64,000 nucleotides of DNA from CALODL01 sp942492115 (GCA_942492115.1 CALODL010000027.1:682001-746000); one strand, 5' to 3'. Shown: positions 8,414 through 17,895, counted from the first letter of the stretch. Notes: a model not told the origin generated them from the sequence alone. Program-made: numbers and translations.

Positions 8414-8442
8414 GGCCGGCCACGGGGCCGGCCTTTTCTTTT
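8414..8442 (+). terminator. Rho-independent terminator after copy 2
   Basis: GGCCGGCC (8414-8421) repeats as GGCCGGCC (8426-8433), which is self-complementary, over a four-base loop, followed by TTTTCTTTT. Strong stem and T-tract, 39 bases after the stop. Confidence 0.88.
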
Positions 8443-8507
8443 GCCGCCTCAGCAGAATCTGACATCGAGTTGGCGTTGCGGCAGGTTTCCAATGCGTGAT
8501 CAGAAAT
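8443..8507 (+). repeat. Dispersed repeat, copy A
   Basis: This noncoding segment begins at the end of the terminator T-tract. It matches 39133-39191 at roughly four of every five bases by eye: shared blocks are CCTCAGCAGAATCTG, TCGAGTTG, GGCAGGT, TCCAA and TGCGTGAT in the same order and spacing. Function unknown. Confidence 0.6.
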
Positions 8508-8651
8508 ACAGCGCAGGCAACTCAGCACCACGACTGGCGTCGGTGGCCAGTTTGTGATAGTAAGTGCTCCCTTCAGATGAAGTCCCCATTGGGTCAGTGA
8601 TATGGGATTACTGGCTTAGCCACTCATCGCCCAACTCAAGACGGAGTCATT

Positions 8652-9623
8652 ATGTGCAACAAGACGGTCAATAACATGCTCATGCGCAGTGCCATCATCT
8701 GTACGGGAGCGCTCATGCTGGCGCTGCCCTCGATTGGTGGGTGCGGTTCTCAGCCATCAGGGATCACAGTCACGCTGACCGGATGCCCGGAGGCTGCCGT
8801 GATGGCAGGGGACGTGGTTACGCTGGTCGCGACCGTGACCGATGCTGCCGGAAACGACATCACCGCTACGAGTGTACTGGCGGCAAGCGTTGCCGGTGCG
8901 GTATTTCAGATCACCGCCGTTATCGATGGCAATTCCATCGAACTGCCGATCCCGCCGACTGCGGCTCTCCAGACCATTACTGCAAACGTGACCGCCCAGG
9001 CAGCCGGGAGTATGGGTTCGGCCGAACCATGCTCGATCATGATCGAACCGCTCGACTGCCCGACAGGTGAGGCCTGCGACGATGAGGATCCGTGCACAGA
9101 GAACGACACGTGCGTTGTCGGGGTGTGCGTTGGGACGCCCGTGCTGTGTCCTCCGGGGCAGAGCTGCGACGACGGTGAGTGTGTGCCCGATGACGCCTGT
9201 GACGGTGTGATCTGCGATGAAGGCGAGGTCTGCGTCGATGGGGAGTGCATCTCCGATGATGGCTGCGATGGCGTGATGTGCGATGTGGGTGAGTCGTGTG
9301 TCGACGGTGAGTGCGTTCCCGATGATCCATGTGACGGTGTGATGTGCAATGATGGCGAGACGTGCGTCGAAGGCGAGTGCGTGGCTGAGGATGCCTGCGA
9401 CACACCCGGGAATGCAACCGTTGGAGCGGCGTACTACACCGCCAACGGTTGCGCAGGATGCCACGGTTCCGACGGATCGAATGGCTTTGCCCCCAACATT
9501 GTCGGCGCAAGCTGTGAGCTGATTTTCGATAATCTTACCGGTGCCGATCCCCATCCGGTGACCATCGACGACATCACCCAGGAGGATGCCGCCAACCTGG
9601 CCGCCTTCCTCGAGGCGATGTAG
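8652..9623 (+). CDS. Cys-rich lipoprotein with C-terminal c-type cytochrome domain
   Basis: A 323-residue exported protein. The leader ends in a lipobox (SIGGC, C31). Residues about 35-135 look like a beta-rich domain (VTLTGCPEAAVMAGDVVTLV). Residues about 136-250 hold short Cys repeats of the form CDGVMCDxGExCVDGECVPD, four or five times. The end has CAGCH (about residue 266), a haem c attachment site, in a class I-like cytochrome of about 70 residues. I see no obvious distal Met within that domain except the very last residue. GGAG at 8644-8647 supports the ATG. It likely sits on the cell surface or in the periplasm and may carry electrons; the Cys repeats probably form a disulfide-bonded spacer. 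Confidence 0.8.
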   Translation: MCNKTVNNMLMRSAIICTGALMLALPSIGGCGSQPSGITVTLTGCPEAAVMAGDVVTLVATVTDAAGNDITATSVLAASVAGAVFQITAVIDGNSIELPIPPTAALQTITANVTAQAAGSMGSAEPCSIMIEPLDCPTGEACDDEDPCTENDTCVVGVCVGTPVLCPPGQSCDDGECVPDDACDGVICDEGEVCVDGECISDDGCDGVMCDVGESCVDGECVPDDPCDGVMCNDGETCVEGECVAEDACDTPGNATVGAAYYTANGCAGCHGSDGSNGFAPNIVGASCELIFDNLTGADPHPVTIDDITQEDAANLAAFLEAM

Positions 9624-9664
9624 AGGGGTCCAGGCCGTCAGGCATCATATCGAAACTACATTCA

Positions 9665-9700
9665 GGGCACGTCGCAGCGACTGCGACGTGCCCCGTTTTG
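9665..9700 (+). terminator. Rho-independent terminator
   Basis: A perfect 13-bp stem, GGGCACGTCGCAG (9665-9677) with its complement at 9681-9693, over a three-base loop, followed by CGTTTTG. It ends the cytochrome lipoprotein gene. Confidence 0.85.
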
Positions 9701-9790
9701 TAGGCCAGTGACTTGCTCGAGTCTCACCGACCGGCCGTTCGGCGTGCGCACTCTATCCAACCCCAATAAATCCAGAGGACTGGATCCCTC

Positions 9791-11173
9791 TCAGGCCGTG
9801 GCGTGATCGATGACCACGCGGTCGATGTGACCGGACAGCCGTATGCGCACGCGCAGCAGCAGGATGACCGCGACAGCGGCCAGTCCGGCGACCAGTCCCC
9901 ACCATAGTCCCGGTGGTCCCATCTCGAGGCGCAGGCCGAGGAACCAGGCGATGGGCAGGCCGACCAGCCAGAAACCCACCATGGCGACGATCATGGGCGT
10001 CCGCGTGTCGCCGACGCCGCGAAGGATGGCCACGCACGAGACCTGGATGCCGTCGAAGACCTGGAACAGGCCCGCCAGCGGGATGAGGGTGACGGCGACC
10101 GCGATGATCTCGGCCTGGTCGGTGTAGGCCCGGCTCAGCCAGCCGGGGACCGCAACCATCACCGTCGCGCTGACGACCATGAAGGCGGTGCCCATGAGCA
10201 GCGCGGCGCCCGCAGAACTGCGCGCCGCGGCGTCGTCAACGCGCCCGACCGCGTTGCCAACCAGAACGGCCGCCGCACCGGAAACACCCAGGGGGACCAT
10301 GAATGTCAGCGAGGCCAGGTTCAGCGCCACCTGGTGGCCGGCCATCGCAACCGGACCGATCCAACCCATCAGCACGCCCACGGCGCCGAAGATTCCGAAC
10401 TCGAGCTGCATCGCGGCACCAATAGGCGCCCCGAGCATGACCATGCGCTTCAGCGCCTGCAGATCGAACGCCTCACGTCGCCACGGACGATGATGCGCCC
10501 GCAGGTGCCTCCAGCCGAACAACAGTACGCCCAACACCAGCAGCCAGCGACTGAGCACCGTGGCCCATGATGCCCCGACTGCGCCCATCGCGGGGAACCC
10601 CAGATGGCCGAAGACGAAGACCCAGTTGAACCCTACGTTGAGAATGTTGGCGATGACGATCGTCCACACGATGGCCGCCACGTGGTGCATGGCCTGCAGC
10701 GTCTGTCGATACACGACGAACAGAAAGAACGGCAGCACACCGGCAATCGAGACCCGGGCATAATCGGCGGAGACCCGCGCGACCCCTTCCGGCTGTTGCA
10801 GCAGCAGTAGAAGCGGTTCGGCCGGCACGAGCAGGCACGACACGGGCAGGGTCAAGATCGTAGCCAGGACCAGGCCGCGCTGCAGGCCACGACTGACCGC
10901 CAGGTCGTCGGAGGCGCCGACCGCCTGGGCCACGACCGGATCGAGGGCCAGCAGCGTGCCGAAGCCGAAGATGGCTGCGGCAAAGAAGTACACATTGCCC
11001 AGCGCGACCGCGGCCAGCGCTTCGGCCGATACGCGCCCGACCATCATGCTGTCGACCACGCCCATGAGCATGAGCCCGATCTGCACGACGACCACGGGCA
11101 AGGCCAGCCGCAACATGGCGGCGACGGCAGTGCGGAATCCGCGGACGTCGGGATCTCGGTCGTGTTCGGTCAT
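9791..11173 (-). CDS. MATE family multidrug/sodium antiporter
   Basis: A 460-residue inner-membrane protein with about 12 transmembrane segments in two homologous halves, the length and layout of the MATE (NorM-like) family. The first helix region reads LRLALPVVVVQIGLMLMGVVDSMMVG, which carries the family's D in the VD-MMVG motif. Family members exchange Na+ or H+ for cationic drugs or metabolites. The ATG at 11173 is chosen over a TTG at 11215 because it gives the usual short cytoplasmic N-terminus, though I see no strong ribosome binding site. It lies about 100 bases after the VTT-domain gene on the same strand, so they may be co-transcribed. Substrate unknown. Confidence 0.9.
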   Translation of the reverse strand: MTEHDRDPDVRGFRTAVAAMLRLALPVVVVQIGLMLMGVVDSMMVGRVSAEALAAVALGNVYFFAAAIFGFGTLLALDPVVAQAVGASDDLAVSRGLQRGLVLATILTLPVSCLLVPAEPLLLLLQQPEGVARVSADYARVSIAGVLPFFLFVVYRQTLQAMHHVAAIVWTIVIANILNVGFNWVFVFGHLGFPAMGAVGASWATVLSRWLLVLGVLLFGWRHLRAHHRPWRREAFDLQALKRMVMLGAPIGAAMQLEFGIFGAVGVLMGWIGPVAMAGHQVALNLASLTFMVPLGVSGAAAVLVGNAVGRVDDAAARSSAGAALLMGTAFMVVSATVMVAVPGWLSRAYTDQAEIIAVAVTLIPLAGLFQVFDGIQVSCVAILRGVGDTRTPMIVAMVGFWLVGLPIAWFLGLRLEMGPPGLWWGLVAGLAAVAVILLLRVRIRLSGHIDRVVIDHATA

Positions 11174-11275
11174 GGGAGTGCTGGTGATACTGTGAATCGA
11201 TGCGCGGGGCAACAATCCGTGGAAATGAATGCGCCCGGTGGGTGAATTCGGCAGAGGAGTGCGTAGCGCGTGACC

Positions 11276-11924
11276 CTACTCCTGGCCTCCAGAATGAGAG
11301 CGTCTGCTGATCAGGAGCCATGCCGGCGGGAAGAGCAGCGCCGGGCGCTGCAATCGCGATCAGCATGTTCGTGACCGGCTCTTCACCCGCCGTTGAACCG
11401 AAGAACGCGAACACGAACGACAGCGGGATGCTGCCGCATAACAGGGCGACGAAGAACTTTGGGAAGGGCATGGGCGTGAGTCCGGCGAGACAACACAGCA
11501 CTTCGGGGATGACCGGAAGCACGCGTGTGAGGGCAATCGCCGCAGCGCCATTTCGTTCAAAGAATTGGCGCAGGCGAATCAGGTTCTCCTCGCCTGCAAC
11601 GAAGCTGGCCCCACGCCGTCCGCCCGCGCGGGCCAGGCCGTAGGCAACGAGGCCGCCAGCAACACTTCCAACCGCGGCGTACAGCCCGCCGACGAAGCCG
11701 CCGTAAATCTGGCCCAGGCCGGCCATGACCCCGGAGATCGGCATCGGCAGGACCAGATCAGACACGATCAGCCCCGCACCGACGATGCCTGCCCACGGCC
11801 CTCGAGCCCGAAGCCAGCGCACCCCCTCGTCCCCGGCCATCCATTGTTCGATGGGATCACCAAAGAACATCAAGCCCAGTGCGAGGGCACCCACGAACAG
11901 GCAGATAGCAATCACGAGGCGCAT
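11276..11924 (-). pseudogene. TVP38/TMEM64 (VTT domain) membrane protein with apparent +1 frameshift
   Basis: Reading from ATG 11924, the protein shows a TVP38/DedA-like VTT domain: N-terminal helix MRLVIAICLFVGALALG, the pair of helices around SDLVLPMPISGVMAGLGQIYGG, and RVLPVIPEVLCCLAGLTPMP. The frame then runs on without a stop into the MATE gene. Removing one base in CCGGG at 11341-11345 instead gives IAIAAPALLFPPAWLLISRR and a stop at 11276, for a protein of 215 residues, the usual family length. So the gene is either frameshifted in nature or the sequence has an extra base. VTT proteins are membrane proteins linked to lipid transport. The weak AAGGG before the ATG is compatible with this start. 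Confidence 0.75.
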
Positions 11925-12134
11925 GTCGTGGCCCTTGTCTTGCGCTGGATACGGGGAATGAGCACGTCCACCAAACGGGATTACCGAAGCACTCAAGAGA
12001 TCGCAACCTGCCCGGCTGCGCCGTGAATTGCTCTGGCGAACGGCGTTCAGTGTGGTCCGCCTTTGAGCAGTCGAACAGGGGAGCAGGACACCGCAGTGAG
12101 CAGACATTCTGATTGCGCGCCTGCTCCAGCGACG

Positions 12135-12162
12135 AAAAAACCCCCGCCAATGGCGAGGGTTA
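12135..12162 (-). terminator. Terminator after tRNA-Pro
   Basis: On the minus strand CCCTCGCC, loop ATT, then GGCGGGGG and TTTTTT. The stem has one mismatch-like position. It lies 13 bases beyond the tRNA 3' end. Confidence 0.8.
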
Positions 12163-12174
12163 TGTTTTCGTCAC

Positions 12175-12249
12175 TCGGGGCGACTAGATTCGAACTAGCG
12201 ACCTCTTGACCCCCAGTCAAGCACTCTAACCAGGCTGAGCTACGCCCCG
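12175..12249 (-). tRNA. tRNA-Pro (anticodon GGG)
   Basis: On the minus strand the acceptor arms CGGGGCG and CGCCCCG pair fully (C1-G72 as usual for tRNA-Pro), with discriminator A. The D arm is AGCTCAGCCTGGTTAGAGT, the anticodon stem is CTTGA/TCAAG with loop CTGGGGG, giving anticodon GGG, and the T arm is GCTAG-TTCGAAT-CTAGT with one G-T pair. No CCA is encoded. GGG reads CCC and CCU codons. Seventy-five bases in all. Confidence 0.95.
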
Positions 12250-12336
12250 TGTTCCGAGCTCGGGCTCGGGGGGGATATTATGCCACAAACCCCCAGATGC
12301 CGCAACACTGTGCTGGCCAATGAGTGCGGGGGGCGG

Positions 12337-12949
12337 CTACGCTTCTGATGCGGTGCGGGCGCTGATGAGGTAGCCGAAGTAGATGCCCAGGGCAGCACAC
12401 AACATCGACAACCGCAGGTGGCGTGCGTGCGTGCGCATGTGGACCGCAAATGAGTCGTTGATCGACATGACTTCACGCAAGACGGCAACGCGTTCGGCGT
12501 GGCGTCGGCGTTGTTCTTTCTCGGGCAAAGCCAGGAGTGCCTGGTGGTTGCTTACGGCCTGGTCGTATTGTTCCTGCGAGACGAAGTCGATGCGCAGGGG
12601 CGCCTGGATCCACTGATCGAAGCTATGGCGCCGTAGTACTGCTGAGTTGTTGCTGCGATACAGCGTGTATTCGCAGGCGCTGACGACGATGATCGTGACG
12701 AATAGTACAGCGATGAAGTTGCTCCACATTTTTCCGCCGCTCAGCGTGCGGGCACCCACACCAGCAAGCAGGCCGACGAGAGTTGCGGTGATTCCGTAGG
12801 TCAAATCGGTTGATCCTGCAACGAGGTAGTGTAGGAATCCGCCGAGGATGGGCGCCGATGATCGCGCCAGTCGTGCCCATTGCGGGCCTGGGTTCCAAGT
12901 CGCGGGAGGCCGGTTCGTGTGGGTGGCCGTGGTCAGTTGAATGGGTCAT
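12337..12949 (-). CDS. Hypothetical membrane protein with apparent frameshift near 12850
   Basis: The clean frame 12337-12804 encodes 155 residues with two early membrane helices (ITATLVGLLAGVGA; NFIAVLFVTIIVVSACEY), a charged coiled middle rich in E, R and Q, and a last helix (LRLSMLCAALGIYFGYLIS). Upstream in another frame, from ATG 12949, reads MTHSTDHGHPHEPA...GTTGAIIGA. Removing one base from the GGG run at 12850-12852 joins them into GAIIGAILGGFLHYLVAG, a Gly-rich membrane hairpin, giving 203 residues in total. I take the joined form as the true gene. No ribosome binding site stands out at either start. I do not recognise the family; a helix pair with a Gly zipper plus a soluble loop is all that can be said. 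Confidence 0.6.
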
Positions 12950-13084
12950 GAGAGCTGCTAAACGGGACAAGGAAGCTCGAGGCTTAAGCCCATGGTGCGC
13001 GCGGATTATGACACAAGGTCCTGGCGCTCGCAAGCCAAACGCTTGTAATGTACCCGGCGCGTGTTGTCGGTGTGGGGCACGCCA

Positions 13085-14413
13085 CTATGGACAGGCCGTG
13101 TTTTGTGGCAACGACGTGCCCAGCCAGGCATCGTAAGCACCTGCGCCGTTGAGCAGGTCGATCAAACCAAGGATATCGGCAGGCGCGAATGCGCCGCTGC
13201 GGTCGATATCCTGACTGGCATCTCCCCATGGGCAGTTGCGTGCCGGGTCAACGTCGTTGAGACAGTCAATGAGCGCCAGGATATCGACGGCTCCTGCCGT
13301 GCTGTCGCCGTTGACATTACCCGGGTGAGCGATGAGGGTGGCGAATGGGGTCCGATCGTAGCTCAACGACGTGACCGCACCGGGCGTGATGATGCGCTCG
13401 AGCCGGAGGGTGTAGGTGCCGTTGTCTTCAATGACCTGAAGAATGTTGTTGGGGATGACACCGAGTTCATCCGTTTCGCACAATGTCCAGCATGCGGGCG
13501 GAATCTGCGGCGGGCCCGCGACCACGATCACGTCAATACCCTGCCATCCAGTGGGGTCGTCGACCGGGTGCGGTTGGCGTGCATCGATCATTCCGTCGCT
13601 GACATTCATCAGACTGATGTTGCCGGGCGGGCACTGGTTGCACACGACATCGTCGCATGTGCTGCCCGGACCCTGGGGTTCACCGTTGATCTCGACACAG
13701 ATCGCAGGAATTGATTGACTGCACCCGGTTGGACGGCAGCACGCTTCGGTGGGGATGCACGGTTCGAACAAACATACACTGCCTGGACCCTGAGGGGTTC
13801 CGCCCTGCTTGCTGCAGCCTGCAGGCGGTAGGTCGCTGCATTCGATGCCGTCGATACAGCACGCTTCGGTATCGCCACACGTTGCGGGTTCGCAGACCGT
13901 GCCGGGGCCCTGGGGCTCGCCTTCGATGAACTCGCAGAAGAATGGCGGCAGATCCGTACACGACGAGCCCTTCCCGCAGCATGCTTGTTCATCGGCGCAC
14001 GGATCAGCATCGCAAGAGCTGCCCATTCCTTGCGGGATACCGAACCCATCGATGCAGTCGATTGCGCTCATGGTCAAGCACTGTCCTTCGAGTGTGCAGC
14101 AGGCTTCTGTCGGGTCGTCACCGCAAGCCAGCGGACATGTGGTGGCAGGACCTTGCGGTTCTCCTCCCTGGCTGATGCAGTCGACGACGTCGGTGATGAT
14201 GCACTCGAAGCCGAAACAGCAGGCCTGGTCGAAACACACACCATCGCTGCATGATGCGCCCGGAATACACACGCCGCTTGCCGGACACACGAAGCCACAG
14301 TCGTCGATGCACGCGCCAAGCGTGATGCAGCAGGCGTCGGCCAGCGCAGCGCGCGCAGTCCAGGAGGTCGCAATGGAACAGATGATCATGGTCAGTAAGG
14401 TGTGACGGAGCAT
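13085..14413 (-). CDS. Secreted Cys-rich repeat protein with dockerin-like C-terminus
   Basis: A 442-residue exported protein. The signal peptide starts MLRHTLLTMIICSIATSW, with cleavage likely after AALA. Residues about 65-265 contain five repeats of about 40 residues with the pattern ACC...C...C....G-PQGPG--C, probably disulfide-bonded. The C-terminal 90 residues contain two EF-hand-like segments (NGDSTAGAVDILALIDCLN and a second ending in ADILGLIDLLNGAG), a dockerin-like pair found in many Planctomycete surface proteins. GAGGA lies 8 bases before the ATG at 14413; the reading from 14473 is longer but has no support. The dockerin-like end suggests docking to a cohesin-like partner, and one is encoded at 40505-43321. 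Confidence 0.82.
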   Translation of the reverse strand: MLRHTLLTMIICSIATSWTARAALADACCITLGACIDDCGFVCPASGVCIPGASCSDGVCFDQACCFGFECIITDVVDCISQGGEPQGPATTCPLACGDDPTEACCTLEGQCLTMSAIDCIDGFGIPQGMGSSCDADPCADEQACCGKGSSCTDLPPFFCEFIEGEPQGPGTVCEPATCGDTEACCIDGIECSDLPPAGCSKQGGTPQGPGSVCLFEPCIPTEACCRPTGCSQSIPAICVEINGEPQGPGSTCDDVVCNQCPPGNISLMNVSDGMIDARQPHPVDDPTGWQGIDVIVVAGPPQIPPACWTLCETDELGVIPNNILQVIEDNGTYTLRLERIITPGAVTSLSYDRTPFATLIAHPGNVNGDSTAGAVDILALIDCLNDVDPARNCPWGDASQDIDRSGAFAPADILGLIDLLNGAGAYDAWLGTSLPQNTACP

Positions 14414-14599
14414 GACATGTCCTCGCAAGAATATCGTGATCATTGTAGCACAACGGTCTGCGTAGTACGGCATGCGCAGCCTCGTGACACAACCACAGGG
14501 TGGACAGGCCGTTGTCGGGCGGGCGGATTACGGCAGTCCGCACCGGAGCTTGTGATTCCGCCTGCCAGGGTAGAGCATTTGGTGATACCATCTCCCATC

Positions 14600-15265
14600 A
14601 TGTCCGATGCCCGTGAAACCTGCTGGACGATCATTCAGGCTGCCGCTCGTGGCGATGTCACGCAGCGCGAACGTTTTGCCAGGGACTATGAGCCGGTGAT
14701 TCGCGCCTATCTCGCAGCGCGGTGGCGCGGGCAGTCGAACCATCGCGAGCTCGATGATGCCGTGCAGCAGGTGTTCGTCGAGTGCTACAAAGAAGGCGGT
14801 GTTCTCGACAGAGTCTCGCAAGCACACCCGTTGGGGTTTCGAGCGTTCCTGTTTGGCGTCGCGCGCAACATCGCCCGGCGTTTTGAGAGCGGGCGACCCC
14901 GACCACAAGCACTGCCTGCGGACATGTGCACCGCTGACGAGGATCGCTGGTCCGTTGTATTCGATCGGTCCTGGGCCACGACCGTCATGCGTCAGGCCGC
15001 AGAACGCCTCGCCGAACGGGCTGCGAAAGTGGATGACCGCGCCCAACGTCGCGTAGAGTTGCTGCGTTTGCGTTTTCAAGAGGACCTGCCAATACGTGAT
15101 ATCGCCGAGCGCTGGGACCTCGATCCGGTTCATCTCCATCGCGAGTACGCCCGCGCCCGCCGTGAATTCAAGGAGGCGTTGAGCGAGGTCATGGAGTTCC
15201 ATGCGCCAGGTCCGGCGGCGGATATCGAAGCCGAGTGCGTGCGATTGCTTGCTCTGCTGGCATGA
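14600..15265 (+). CDS. ECF-type RNA polymerase sigma factor (kinase-linked)
   Basis: A 221-residue sigma factor. Region 2 is visible as LDDAVQQVFVECYKEGG and FRAFLFGVARNIARRFE; region 4 as LLRLRFQEDLPIRDIAERW followed by a helix-turn-helix recognition segment (VHLHREYARARREF). The ATG at 14600 (MSDARETCW) is the natural start; the longer reading from 14402 enters the promoter region of the divergent gene. No strong ribosome binding site is seen. It stands 89 bases before a Ser/Thr kinase gene, the usual Planctomycete pairing in which the kinase is thought to control sigma activity. This pairing role is family knowledge; control of this one is inferred. Confidence 0.85.
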   Translation: MSDARETCWTIIQAAARGDVTQRERFARDYEPVIRAYLAARWRGQSNHRELDDAVQQVFVECYKEGGVLDRVSQAHPLGFRAFLFGVARNIARRFESGRPRPQALPADMCTADEDRWSVVFDRSWATTVMRQAAERLAERAAKVDDRAQRRVELLRLRFQEDLPIRDIAERWDLDPVHLHREYARARREFKEALSEVMEFHAPGPAADIEAECVRLLALLA

Positions 15266-15354
15266 GGATACGTTCTGAGATCCACCTGTTTTTCTTGCGC
15301 GAAAAACATACCAGCGGTGATCCTGTCTCGTAACCACGCGCAAGGAGAACGGAC

Positions 15355-17895
15355 ATGGCGCAGGAATCTTTCGACGATCTGACGGACGGGGCCCTGGATG
15401 GTGCGTTGAGAGCGGCTTTCGGTGGGACGGATGAGTCGCCCGGTGCCGGTGTGTTGGCCACTCTGCATGAGACCGTCGGCGTCCGGCCCTGTGTGCTTCT
15501 GCGGGATGAAGAAGAGGATACGCCGGTCATTCGGCCCGTGATCACTGACTCCGACGCGGGTGGCGCGACGCGTTGTGGCCGCTACCACGTTCTGGGGGAA
15601 GTGGCCCGCGGCGGAGTTGGTGTGGTTCTCAAGGGGCGGGATGCCGACCTCGGCCGTGATATCGCGGTCAAGGTCTTGCGCAGCGAACATGGCGACAACC
15701 TGGCCATGGTGCAGCGGTTCGTTGAAGAAGCGCAAATCGCTGGCCAATTGCAGCACCCGGGTATCCTGCCCGTCTATGAGCTGGGGCTCGATGCCAGGCA
15801 GCGGCCGTTTTTCACCATGAAACTGATCAAGGGCCACACGTTGGCAGCAGCACTCAAAGACCGCAAACAAGTGGCTGATGAACGCGTGCACTACCTGGGC
15901 ATATTCGAACAGGTGTGCCAGACGATGGCCTACGCGCATGCCCGCGGCGTGATCCACCGCGACCTCAAGCCGTCCAACATCATGGTCGGTGCGTTCGGTG
16001 AAATGCAGATCGTCGACTGGGGTCTGGCCAAGGTGCTGGCTCAGGGCGGACTGGCCGACGAGGGCGCAGCGTGCGGGGACAGCGTGATCCGGGCTCCCGA
16101 GCGCCCGGGTCCCGCGTCGGAGTCGATCGCTGGAACCGTCATGGGGACGCCTGCGTACATGCCGCCCGAGCAGGCCCGCGGAGCAATCGACGAACTTGAC
16201 AAGACCTCGGACGTGTTCAGCCTGGGTGCCATCCTGCTCGAGATTCTGACCGGCCGCCCGCCCTATGACGGGGACCGTGACGCCGCTTTGCGCCAAGCCG
16301 CTGAAGGCGCGGTCGATCCAGCCCTGGCCGTTCTGGCGGACAGTGGTGCGGACGATGCGCTCATCACGTTGACCCGGGAGTGCCTGTCCCCGGCGCGCGC
16401 CGGCCGGCCGCATGATGCCGGATGCGTGGCCCGCCGCGTGGTCGCGTATCTGGCCTCGTTGGAGCGGCGGGCACGGGACCTGGAGATTGCCGCCGCCGAA
16501 TCGGCAACGCGCGCCGTCGAGGAACGCAAGGCCCGCAGACTGACGGTGGTGCTTGCCGGCGTGATCATGGCCGCAGTGGCATGCGGGGCCCTGGGCTGGG
16601 GCTATGTCGCGGACCAGCGACGTGAGGCTGCGGATCGTCAGCGGGTTGCCCAGGCCAGGCAGATGGCACAGCGCGGCGCAGAGCTCGACCAGGCCCTCGA
16701 GCGTGCCGCCCGTTTTCGTGGGGCCGCCGAAACGGCCCCGGCGGCAGACCGCGTTCCGCGTCTCAAGGCGCTCGATGCGGCCAATCAGGCGCAAGCCCTG
16801 CTGGACCGCGGCGGTCTCGACGCCGCAACCGTCGACCGTGCCAGGGCATCACTCGATGGGCTGCATCAGACCATGACTGAGCGCAAGCTGGTCGAGGACC
16901 TCGAAGACACGGTCATCCGCCACGCCCCGCATGCAGATCTCCAGAGCTGGATGCGAATGGACGATTCGCTGCGAGAAGCATTCGCGACGTTCGGCATCGA
17001 CGTCGGCGAAGACGGTGTCGAGGAGATCGCTGAACGACTGCGTAACAGTGCATTCCCGGCACAACTGACCAACGGCTACGAACTATGGGTCGCCACGTGT
17101 GGCTCACTGATGGGCATGGGCTCCGAACGCTATTCGCGCGCCCAGCTCCAGGAGCGTCTCGAGGTGCTGTACCACGCCGATGACGATCCGTTCCGCACGC
17201 ATATCCGGCGCATCATCTGGGATCCGGCGCGGGAGTCTGATCAACAGACCTTGACGCCCGAGCAATACGAAGCGTTGTGTTCGGACATCGATGACGAGGC
17301 GTTCGACGCGGCGTTGCCGGTCACGCTGAGTTGGCTGGCCATGACGTGCATGATGGCTCCCGGTGGGGCGGGAATCGATACCTCACTCTATGAACGTGCC
17401 GTGCTGCGCTATCCCGATGATTTCATGCTCAACTGGGATTTTGCTCTGATGTTCAGTTATCAACGGCAGTGGAACAAAGCGGCGCGCTATTACAATCGCT
17501 GTGTGGCCATCCGACCGGACGTGGCCGGCGCGTGGCGCAGCCTGGGCGTGACGTATCGGCGCCTTGAAGAATTTGACGAGGCCGTGCGCGTGCTCGAGCA
17601 TTCTGTCCGATTGCAACCGGATTACTTGCCGACACGCGCGGATCTTGGCATGGCCCAGATCGACGCGGGTCGCGCGGAAGAGGGCCTGGCGGCCTGCCGC
17701 GCTGCGGAGACGGTGGGGGGCGATACGCCGTTGGTCCGGTGCTGTGTGGGGCGGGCGCTCATGGCTGCCGGGCAGTACGCGGCAGCGCTGGTCGAACTGG
17801 AGCGCTGTGCAGAATTAGCCCGCCGTCACCCGGGGTGGTCCGAACCGGTCCAGGAGTGGATCGTCGAGTGCCGTCGCGCAGCCGAGCCCGACTAG
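15355..17895 (+). CDS. Ser/Thr protein kinase with transmembrane helix and TPR domain
   Basis: An 846-residue Hanks-type kinase. The glycine loop is GEVARGGVGVVLKG (about residue 80), the ATP-binding Lys is K106 (IAVKVL), the catalytic loop is HRDLKPSN (H201), and the metal-binding motif is DWG (D221), a variant of DFG common in this phylum. GTPAYMPPEQARG is the activation/APE segment. One membrane helix lies at about 397-417, then a coiled region rich in Ala, Arg and Glu, then tetratricopeptide repeats at about 685-835. So the kinase domain is cytoplasmic and the TPR part probably periplasmic. AAGGAGA before the ATG fixes the start. Paired with the sigma factor gene just upstream. Confidence 0.93.
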   Translation: MAQESFDDLTDGALDGALRAAFGGTDESPGAGVLATLHETVGVRPCVLLRDEEEDTPVIRPVITDSDAGGATRCGRYHVLGEVARGGVGVVLKGRDADLGRDIAVKVLRSEHGDNLAMVQRFVEEAQIAGQLQHPGILPVYELGLDARQRPFFTMKLIKGHTLAAALKDRKQVADERVHYLGIFEQVCQTMAYAHARGVIHRDLKPSNIMVGAFGEMQIVDWGLAKVLAQGGLADEGAACGDSVIRAPERPGPASESIAGTVMGTPAYMPPEQARGAIDELDKTSDVFSLGAILLEILTGRPPYDGDRDAALRQAAEGAVDPALAVLADSGADDALITLTRECLSPARAGRPHDAGCVARRVVAYLASLERRARDLEIAAAESATRAVEERKARRLTVVLAGVIMAAVACGALGWGYVADQRREAADRQRVAQARQMAQRGAELDQALERAARFRGAAETAPAADRVPRLKALDAANQAQALLDRGGLDAATVDRARASLDGLHQTMTERKLVEDLEDTVIRHAPHADLQSWMRMDDSLREAFATFGIDVGEDGVEEIAERLRNSAFPAQLTNGYELWVATCGSLMGMGSERYSRAQLQERLEVLYHADDDPFRTHIRRIIWDPARESDQQTLTPEQYEALCSDIDDEAFDAALPVTLSWLAMTCMMAPGGAGIDTSLYERAVLRYPDDFMLNWDFALMFSYQRQWNKAARYYNRCVAIRPDVAGAWRSLGVTYRRLEEFDEAVRVLEHSVRLQPDYLPTRADLGMAQIDAGRAEEGLAACRAAETVGGDTPLVRCCVGRALMAAGQYAAALVELERCAELARRHPGWSEPVQEWIVECRRAAEPD

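Noticed and set aside
10473..12107. A 544-residue minus-strand open frame spanning the VTT gene and part of the MATE gene
   Set aside because: The first part is the VTT domain; after about 11345 the frame runs antisense-free but out of phase through the MATE gene with an Arg/Pro-rich composition, which is what a frameshift would give. I assign the real gene to 11276-11924.
13061..13714. A 217-residue plus-strand frame opposite the Cys-rich dockerin-like gene
   Set aside because: It is antisense to a gene with clear signal peptide, repeats and dockerin-like end.
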